Of a DNA stretch of 64,000 nt, positions 54,815-60,921 are shown one piece after another. Source of the DNA: Candidatus Desulfofervidaceae bacterium. GTDB taxonomy: Bacteria > Desulfobacterota > Desulfofervidia > Desulfofervidales > Desulfofervidaceae. How positions within the stretch are numbered: position 1 is the stretch's first letter; every line of letters begins with the position of its first letter. Below the pieces are notes generated by a model. It did not search any database. It worked only from the letters and a program-made list of their open reading frames with translations, and had not been told where the DNA came from. The position numbers and the translations under genes are program-made. The DNA lies in NCBI GenBank assembly GCA_027038965.1, contig JALWFG010000016.1, forward strand, positions 172,191 through 236,190. Reading direction: 5' to 3'.

Positions 54815-55321
54815 GTCGCAATCCCCTCAAATCGGGTCAATGTTTCCAACGGCCTGCGGCGGGTGAGAGTAGGGCCGCAGGGCCGTGCCGAGCGGGTCGC
54901 AATCCCCTCAAATCGGGTCAATGTTTCCAACCTTAAAATCGCACAGGAGGAGTTTTTATGAGCTGGGAAGTGTCGCAATCCCCTCAAATCGGGTCAATGT
55001 TTCCAACTGATAAAAAGCAACTTCAGAAAAAGATTGAATGGCTCAAAAGTCGCAATCCCCTCAAATCGGGTCAATGTTTCCAACACAGGAGGGTATCATG
55101 AGCTGGGAAGTAGAAAGCCAGGTAACAGTCGCAATCCCCTCAAATCGGGTCAATGTTTCCAACATAAGTGTAGAGGAAAACGTTGAGTGGGTGGGGAATA
55201 CGAAAAGTTGCAATCCCCTCAAATCGGGTCAATGTTTCCAACATTTCAAGGAGTGTCTGCCTGTTTGCGGGTGGAAGTGCTCCATGTTGCAATCCCCTCA
55301 AATCGGGTCAATGTTTCCAAC
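54815..55321 (-). CRISPR. CRISPR array, 7 repeats of 36 bp and 6 spacers
   Basis: Repeats are at 54815-54850, 54896-54931, 54972-55007, 55049-55084, 55128-55163, 55207-55242 and 55286-55321. On the plus strand each begins GTCGCAATCCCC or, in the last two, GTTGCAATCCCC, and ends TGTTTCCAAC. Spacers are 45, 40, 41, 43, 43 and 43 bp. I assign transcription to the minus strand, because the repeat then ends ATTGCAAC/ATTGCGAC, close to the ATTGAAAC handle of many type III crRNAs, and because spacers 2-4 then give crRNAs antisense to coding-like sequence. That puts the leader on the right, between the array and cmr6. The CRISPR is next to the cmr operon and almost certainly serves it. Confidence 0.97.
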
Positions 55322-55508
55322 AGTACCCCTTTTTTGCTTTGATTTTTAGGGCAGTTGGAAGGCCATTTTCGGAGACCTCCTCTTTAACCCCTCTTTTTTG
55401 CACTTTACATTTTTGTTAAAAATTGCAAACCACCTAAAAACCAACTAAATTTCTATGCGGGAACCGCCATGATTTTTTGGGCACTTAGGTTAAGGGGCTA
55501 GGTCTCCG

Positions 55509-55531
55509 CAGTTTAGAATTATTCTAAACTG
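55509..55531. promoter_or_regulatory. Near-perfect inverted repeat in the leader region
   Basis: CAGTTTAGAAT and ATTCTAAACTG form two 11-bp arms around a single T. The geometry suits a dimeric regulator or a leader element; as an RNA hairpin it has no U-run. Confidence 0.5.
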
Positions 55532-55751
55532 TTGCTTCCAAACCTGCCAGCCTTGCCAGTCGTTCCCAAACCCCGATTTTCCAAAGAGCTTCACTTAAGG
55601 CCTTTATAGCATATTTTGGGGTTAGAAGGCAAGTAACTTTTTTAGTTTTGAGGTATTTTTCTCTAAATGTCTCTTTCAGGTCTTTGATTTTGGTTAAGGG
55701 CAGAATTTCGGTTTTGCTCCTTATTTACCAGAAATCCTTTTGTAGTGGCAT
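55524..55751 (-). pseudogene. Broken small gene downstream of cmr6
   Basis: From an ATG at 55751 the minus-strand frame reads MPLQKDFW, hits one in-frame TAA, and continues as 66 further protein-like residues (for example LPLTKIKDLKETFREKYLKT and PKYAIKALSEALWKIGVWE) to a stop at 55524. It begins 13 bp after the cmr6 stop, so it looks like a former last gene of the operon, broken by a nonsense mutation. There is no clear ribosome site and I do not recognise the family. Chance is possible. Confidence 0.35.
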
Positions 55752-55764
55752 GGATATGGCCTGT

Positions 55765-56772
55765 TTAAATTTTAAAGAGACCATAGCCTAATGCCGTCTT
55801 GGCACCAAGACCATAGTTTGTAAGGGCCTCTTTTAACCAATTCAGGGCTGTGTTTAACAAATTGTCTTTTCTTTCTGAAGAAATAAGTCTGTTTTTTACC
55901 CCAAGATGAAAAGTAAATTGAGCATTTTTTAATACCAGAAAGGGAATTGGTGTAGGATTATAATAGTCGGCTGGTGGCTGTTTATCACTATAGTAAGGCC
56001 CATAATGAGGGTTCATGATGTCATATTCTATGTCAAAATCTTCAGGGAAGGCATCAAAAAAGATAATGCAGCCTTGCCTGTCTTGAGTGCCAAAGATAAG
56101 CTGGAATTTTTGCAATTGAGTTTGCTTGCCTTTTAATATTTTATAAAGCTGTTCAGAAAAACTAATCTTTTTATTATCTTCAACACTGGGTATTATAGTC
56201 TTTTTTACAGCTTCCCATTGAGGAAATTTATCTTTATCTAATTCATCTATTAAATTAAAAGTTTCTAAAAACTTTTCTAACAATGCCACCCTATCGTAAT
56301 AGTTTTCTGGTTCTTGTAGGCCTTCTGCCAGACTTAATATCGCATAACTTCTTGTTACGCCTTTAATGGCACTCCCAGGGAGATAAGGAATGCCATAGAT
56401 GTGATGTAAAGTCATAGAGGTTTCATAAACTGAAGGATTGCCCAGGCCGACTACCAAACGCCAGGAAAGAGTAAGAGAAATTTCTAAATGAGCATATTTT
56501 TTTATCCATTCTTTATACTGATGGGCATATTTTTGAGCGGTGTTTTTTAACCTGTCAATTAAATTTCCTTCTTTCAAAATGTTATATTCTGTTTTATGAA
56601 AAAAACGAGGCTTGCCTTCGTTATCAAATTGCACGGCCTTGTTTAGTCTTAAGGCAAAGTTATCAATCAAGGGTAATTTTATTTGTCTGGTGTCATTTGG
56701 CAATCTGGTATTTTTTAATGAAAATTGTGGCTTTGAGGTCTTTTTGTGAGGTTTATTAAATTTCGGTTTCAT
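55765..56772 (-). CDS. cmr6: Type III-B RAMP protein Cmr6
   Basis: A backbone subunit of the Cmr effector complex, capping the Cmr4/Cmr5 filament at the end away from Cmr2/Cmr3. The RAMP glycine-rich loop is at the C-terminus (YGLGAKTALGYGLFKI), and the segment SLTLSWRLVVGLGNPS with YGIPYLPGSAIKGVTRSY is characteristic of Cmr6. I start at the ATG at 56772; a TTG nine codons earlier is in frame. It overlaps cmr5 by 17 bp and is the last intact gene of the operon. Confidence 0.93.
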   Translation of the reverse strand: MKPKFNKPHKKTSKPQFSLKNTRLPNDTRQIKLPLIDNFALRLNKAVQFDNEGKPRFFHKTEYNILKEGNLIDRLKNTAQKYAHQYKEWIKKYAHLEISLTLSWRLVVGLGNPSVYETSMTLHHIYGIPYLPGSAIKGVTRSYAILSLAEGLQEPENYYDRVALLEKFLETFNLIDELDKDKFPQWEAVKKTIIPSVEDNKKISFSEQLYKILKGKQTQLQKFQLIFGTQDRQGCIIFFDAFPEDFDIEYDIMNPHYGPYYSDKQPPADYYNPTPIPFLVLKNAQFTFHLGVKNRLISSERKDNLLNTALNWLKEALTNYGLGAKTALGYGLFKI

Positions 56773-57190
56773 GGCCTTTTCCTTCCTCTTTGTCCTCAAT
56801 TAGTCCTTCAGCAAACCGTCTCAGCCAGTTTAAAAAGGCAAGGACTTCTATGGTAAGGGCCCGATAGGTTGAAGAGTTGAGAGAAACAACCTTCCCAAGC
56901 AGTGTTTCAAAATCGGCCTTTCCATCCAAGGGAATAAGCTTGGTAGGATGTTCTTGTAACCATGCTGTAATTTGTTTACCAATATAAGAATAAATATCTT
57001 TTTTACTGCACATAAATGCCAGAGTAGCTCCAAGCCCGTTAGTCTTTATATACATTGGAATTTTCTTAACATAAGATTTGTAATCTTTCCGCTTTTTTTC
57101 GTCTAATTTGTTTATAGCCTCTTTAGCACACTTCCAGGCAAATTTTGCCCGGCCGCCTTCAATACCCTGAATTCTGGTTTCTTCGGCCAT
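56756..57190 (-). CDS. cmr5: Type III-B small subunit Cmr5
   Basis: The 144-residue helical small subunit that lines the Cmr4 filament. RAKFAWKCAKEAINKLDEKK and YKSYVKKIPMYIKTNGLGAT are the hallmark motifs of the Cmr5 family, with a later FLNWLRRFAEGLIED. The start is the ATG at 57190, preceded by GGGAGG inside the end of cmr4. Confidence 0.92.
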   Translation of the reverse strand: MAEETRIQGIEGGRAKFAWKCAKEAINKLDEKKRKDYKSYVKKIPMYIKTNGLGATLAFMCSKKDIYSYIGKQITAWLQEHPTKLIPLDGKADFETLLGKVVSLNSSTYRALTIEVLAFLNWLRRFAEGLIEDKEEGKGHETEI

Positions 57191-57192
57191 GA

Positions 57193-58266
57193 CTAATCCT
57201 CCCACGGTTTAATCCTGACAATTCCCTTGCCAATAGTAGCATCACCGCCTATTTGCATGATGTCTGGTAGTCCTGCTTTAAAGAATTCCAGCACAAGCTC
57301 GGCTTCATCTCTGTCAGGCTGATTAAAAATCCCCTTTTCTTCAGGTTTTCCTTTAAAAATAGGTGAGGCCAGAGCTAAAGAATAAAGCAGGGTTTCAGAG
57401 GGCAAAAATTCTTCAGTAAAAAGGGCACCAGTTTGGACTGTGCCTGTGGCGTTGTTGATCTTGGTGCGGGTAATTACTTCGGTAGAGAGGTGAACAAAGT
57501 CTTTAAAATCTTCATCTGAAAGCACAATGATTTTTTGAGGAATTTCTTCAATACCTGTTTTTGCAGCAAGCCAGTTAGCAAATTTCTTTAATTCTTCGTT
57601 AGGTTTAACATCAAAAGTGTATTCTTCTAAAACTACTTTACCTGAAACTAATACCTCTGAACCGCTTTTGGGGTAAGAGTTTGCAGGGATTTCGCTTATT
57701 TTTATTCGCTGCTTATTTATCTCAATTGCCTCACCTGCCATTGTCATTTCTTGTTCAAATCTTTTTAAGATATAGGGGCAAGTAATATAGGCAAAGACGC
57801 CTTTCATGGACTTAACCGGAAAGAGCAAAAGCCTTGCATCGGTAAAACCAAGGGCACCCGCATGGGAGACATCGTCTTCAGGACCAAAGGTGAGAGCAAT
57901 GGCTTCATCCATATTTATGCGTTTGATAGTTTTTTTGTCTTCCTTTCTTTCCTGCCAGGAATTTTTTAATAACTGAAGCCACTCTTTTACCTTTTGATCC
58001 ACTTCTATTTTGTTAATTTTTCCCAAAAAATAAGGAGAAAGCACATGTTCTATAATTTCTTTATCTCCTTCTTTTTGCTTCTTTTCCTGGACATATTCCT
58101 CAAACACCTCCCTTATACTGCCCTTTAATCCAGATGCCTCTATTTTAGGGAATCCTGTGTGTCTTTCCCTTTGAATGGGTAAATCTACGATACCAAGCTC
58201 CTGTCCTGTACCGGCGTGGAGAGGGGTAATGACATAAATAAAGAAGGGTAAGGCCCTTTTAAACAT
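57193..58266 (-). CDS. cmr4: Type III-B RAMP protein Cmr4, target-RNA nuclease
   Basis: The repeated backbone subunit that cuts target RNA at 6-nt intervals. The N-terminal motif HAGTGQELGIVDLPIQRERH contains the candidate catalytic aspartate (residue 28), in the position known for Cmr4; TGFPKIEASGLKGSIREVF is the RAMP motif. The length of 357 residues is normal. It has a clear GAGGAGG ribosome site inside the upstream orf78 and overlaps it by 8 bp. Confidence 0.94.
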   Translation of the reverse strand: MFKRALPFFIYVITPLHAGTGQELGIVDLPIQRERHTGFPKIEASGLKGSIREVFEEYVQEKKQKEGDKEIIEHVLSPYFLGKINKIEVDQKVKEWLQLLKNSWQERKEDKKTIKRINMDEAIALTFGPEDDVSHAGALGFTDARLLLFPVKSMKGVFAYITCPYILKRFEQEMTMAGEAIEINKQRIKISEIPANSYPKSGSEVLVSGKVVLEEYTFDVKPNEELKKFANWLAAKTGIEEIPQKIIVLSDEDFKDFVHLSTEVITRTKINNATGTVQTGALFTEEFLPSETLLYSLALASPIFKGKPEEKGIFNQPDRDEAELVLEFFKAGLPDIMQIGGDATIGKGIVRIKPWED

Positions 58267-58495
58267 AATTGCCTCCTCTTATTTTAATTTCATCTGCCAA
58301 TCTCGTAATAACCACATCCTTCTCATCATTCTCCAACAGCTCTTCACCATAATTTTTTTCTATTTCTCTTTGTTCTTCTTCAGACACAAAAGGTATCAGC
58401 TCCAATTTCAGTTTAACTAAAAAATCGCTTAGGCCTTTATTAATTTCCTCCCTGACAATTTTTCTAATATCCTGTTCTAACGCAGTTTCTAACAT
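58259..58495 (-). CDS. orf78, small unknown protein inside the cmr operon
   Basis: A 78-residue acidic protein (MLETALEQDIRKIVREEINK..., ending KIRGGNYV) placed between the CARF nuclease gene and cmr4. It is probably all-helical apart from a strand near VVITRLADEIKIRGG. It overlaps cmr4 by 8 bp and has no homologous Cmr subunit that I can name. It could be an accessory factor, an inhibitor or part of the complex. The pattern of a helical N-terminus and a charged middle (SEEEQREIEKNYGEELLEN) also occurs in small antitoxins, but that is not evidence of function. Confidence 0.6.
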   Translation of the reverse strand: MLETALEQDIRKIVREEINKGLSDFLVKLKLELIPFVSEEEQREIEKNYGEELLENDEKDVVITRLADEIKIRGGNYV

Positions 58496-58537
58496 AAAAT
58501 TTACTTCCTCTAAAATATAAAATAGAAATTGACATAA

Positions 58538-59860
58538 CTATTCTACAGAAATTAGAATTATGTCTGTATCTTTTATCAGTTCCTTTGCTTGATAAATTTT
58601 ATTTGTAATTTTTAGCCAATACCACTCTACTTTAAAATTGTCTCCCATAATTTGTTTGGCCAATTGATTACATTCACGCATTTGTTCCTTTAAATGATTC
58701 AGTATTTCTACTTTGTGATATAAATACACTTTAAATGTAAGTTGATAATCAGGATATTGTTTTTTTACTGCTGGCAGAAGACCTTTAATCTTTTTATCTT
58801 TTATATCATTAAAAGGAATGCGATTACCGGGTTTTATTTCTATTATCTCTAATTGTTTGTTCTTCTTATTTTCTATGACTATATCTGCTTCATAAGGCTT
58901 AAATTCTTTACTGTGATAGATGTTAATATCTTTTGCCTGTGAATATCTGTGGTAAAAATAATCAAATACTTTTAACTCCATAAATGTGCCTTTAAGTGTT
59001 TGGTATTCCGTTGCTTTTTCCATAAAAAATTTATTGTGAATTAACCTCCCGTAAATTGTAAGAATTACTTTATTATCTTCAATCGTGATGAGTTTGTTCT
59101 GTTGTAATTCTTTAAATATCCTCTCAGCTTGATTCTTCTCATTATGCAAATATTCAAGAAATTTTTCTTTGTCTGGGAAATTGCTTTTTTTCTCTTTATC
59201 AGGCTTAATGGCCTCAAAGGCCATAAAGTGGTCCTCTATAAAACTCAAATCAATCTGGATAGGGAGTTGAGGAAGTTTGATTAGTTCATTTTCCATTTCA
59301 AAGATATAATAAACTGGAATCGCATAGAGCTGGGCATAAAAGGTCAAAAATGGCACTACTGCTTTATAACCACCAGTGATGTTAAAAATTACATCTTGAG
59401 TATTTTGGTCTATGATTCTTTTAATCCGTTCAAAGAGCGTTATTAAACCTTCTTCCTCAAATTCCTTACTATTTTTTACCTGTAAGCCTTTAATCACATC
59501 TTGTCCGTATTCTTTTTCAAAACGCACCTCAAAACCTTCTTTTCCTTCAAACCATTCTTTTATAATCTCAGCCGCCAGAGGAGAAAGGATGGTGTCTGTG
59601 GCCAAAAGCTGGACAGAGATTCTGTCTTCTTTTAATTCCTCTTTAATTTTTAAAAGGCTTTTTATTTCAGCTGAGGCGTCTTCTTTATGCTTTGCCCACT
59701 CAATCACCTCTCTTTTCAATTCTTGGCACTCTTCTTCATAATCTTCAATATCTGCAAAGCGAAGAGATGTATCTTTTAAGTCTTCATAAATATCATCTCG
59801 CTGGTCATTATGATAATTTGCAAATATAGAAGTGCCTACCATGGTAATAACATTCTTCAT
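58538..59860 (-). CDS. CARF - winged helix - PD-(D/E)XK nuclease, cyclic-oligoadenylate effector
   Basis: A roughly 440-residue type III ancillary protein. Numbering from an ATG at 59866, the CARF domain (1-200) starts VITMVGTSIFANY and holds the ligand-pocket motif FNITGGYKAVVPFLT (161-175), in the APE2256/Csx1 manner. A winged helix-like part follows (228-285), then a PD-(D/E)XK nuclease: Glu297 in GTFMELKV, Asp328 in YEADIVIEN and Glu343-x-Lys345 in IIEIKPG. It should be activated by cyclic oligoadenylate made by Cmr2, like Card1/Can2, and cut DNA or RNA. It overlaps the end of cmr3 by 4 bp, so it is translated with the Cmr subunits. Its position between cmr3 and cmr4 is unusual. Confidence 0.85.
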   Translation of the reverse strand: MKNVITMVGTSIFANYHNDQRDDIYEDLKDTSLRFADIEDYEEECQELKREVIEWAKHKEDASAEIKSLLKIKEELKEDRISVQLLATDTILSPLAAEIIKEWFEGKEGFEVRFEKEYGQDVIKGLQVKNSKEFEEEGLITLFERIKRIIDQNTQDVIFNITGGYKAVVPFLTFYAQLYAIPVYYIFEMENELIKLPQLPIQIDLSFIEDHFMAFEAIKPDKEKKSNFPDKEKFLEYLHNEKNQAERIFKELQQNKLITIEDNKVILTIYGRLIHNKFFMEKATEYQTLKGTFMELKVFDYFYHRYSQAKDINIYHSKEFKPYEADIVIENKKNKQLEIIEIKPGNRIPFNDIKDKKIKGLLPAVKKQYPDYQLTFKVYLYHKVEILNHLKEQMRECNQLAKQIMGDNFKVEWYWLKITNKIYQAKELIKDTDIILISVE

Positions 59861-60921
59861 TTCCATACCCCCACTACACTTAAGCCAAAACCTTCTTCTT
59901 TTTTATAATCAGAAATATGCTTATAATGGAATTTTTCAAGGAGTTCTTCCGGACTACCTTGCTCTAATATAAAGTAATAAACGCTGCCTGAAGGCACGGC
60001 TCTGTACATTGTTTTGGGCCCTTTGCGTTTTATGTCAAAGCCACCTATATAAATAGGTTTACCACAGGCGCAACTTACCAGTTTCAACTTTAACCCCTCA
60101 TAACTTTCTTCAGGAAGATAACCTTTTTTAAAAATGGCAGGGGTGAGAAGATACAGTTTAAATCGTTTTGTTTTTTCTATCTCCTCTTTTAATTTTGCTT
60201 TGATTTCCCCTGTTAACTTTTTTATTTCATCTCTTGCAATGAATTTAAACACTACAATCTTGCCCTCAGCGCCAAGTTTTTTAAATCCACTTTCAGGTAA
60301 CTTAAGGCCGTCTCGCTCTATATCTACAACCAGAGTGACTCCTTCCTTAAGACGCACCATATTGACACGATAAAGTTTTCCCTCTTCAGAAGTGTGCGTC
60401 TGGCTATTTCTGGCAATTCCTATCTTGGGTTCAGATTGATAAAACTCCTTTTTGGGTAAAAAGGAAATTTTTTGAGGTAAAATACCTAACAGATATTTTT
60501 TCAAATGGGAGAACCGAATAAAACCTTCAGGATTTTCTACTTTGTCAACATTTGTAGTCAAAAATTGGAAGTTTCTGTTTAAATTAGTGATAAAAACAGA
60601 ATGTTTTAAGAGATTAAGAAGAAAAATCTTATCTTCTTTTTCTTCCTTATTCTTCACCAGATCCAGAGGTAAAGGACAATATAGTGTGTCTTGGCGTTTT
60701 ATAAAAATGCCGTTTATTCTTATCCTTTTTGTGGGATCACCTGGAGTGTTGGCCTGTCTTAATTCTTTAATGTTTTCTGAAAACCACAGGCTCCTTATAG
60801 CGCCATAAATAGTGCTTGGATAAGGCGGAAAAATTCCGTCTGCCCATGTTTCTTCTCCCCAGGAAAAGGGCTTTCCGTCTCTAAAAAACAAAGTATCTAG
60901 GGACTTTATTTCAAGAAGCAT
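59857..60921 (-). CDS. cmr3: Type III-B RAMP protein Cmr3
   Basis: The 354-residue subunit that sits on Cmr2 and holds the 5' handle of the crRNA. The opening KSLDTLFFRDGKPFSWGEE, followed by FPPYPSTIYGAIRSLWF, is the family signature. It overlaps cmr2 by 11 bp and the CARF nuclease gene by 4 bp. Confidence 0.93.
   Translation of the reverse strand: MLLEIKSLDTLFFRDGKPFSWGEETWADGIFPPYPSTIYGAIRSLWFSENIKELRQANTPGDPTKRIRINGIFIKRQDTLYCPLPLDLVKNKEEKEDKIFLLNLLKHSVFITNLNRNFQFLTTNVDKVENPEGFIRFSHLKKYLLGILPQKISFLPKKEFYQSEPKIGIARNSQTHTSEEGKLYRVNMVRLKEGVTLVVDIERDGLKLPESGFKKLGAEGKIVVFKFIARDEIKKLTGEIKAKLKEEIEKTKRFKLYLLTPAIFKKGYLPEESYEGLKLKLVSCACGKPIYIGGFDIKRKGPKTMYRAVPSGSVYYFILEQGSPEELLEKFHYKHISDYKKEEGFGLSVVGVWK

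Larger units (their letters stand above)
55322..55764. other. Presumed CRISPR leader and space before cmr6
   Basis: A 443-bp AT-rich region. A 9-bp inverted pair CGGAGACCT (55370-55378) and AGGTCTCCG (55500-55508) brackets 120 bp, immediately followed by the inverted repeat at 55509-55531. A broken reading frame occupies 55524-55751. Confidence 0.5.

Noticed and set aside
54799..54987. Minus-strand open frame across the first CRISPR repeats
   Set aside because: Also a translation of repeats (LETLTRFEGIAT).
55038..55419. Plus-strand open frames across the CRISPR array (QSPQIGSMFPT repeated)
   Set aside because: They are the translation of the CRISPR repeats and their spacers, with no independent gene evidence.
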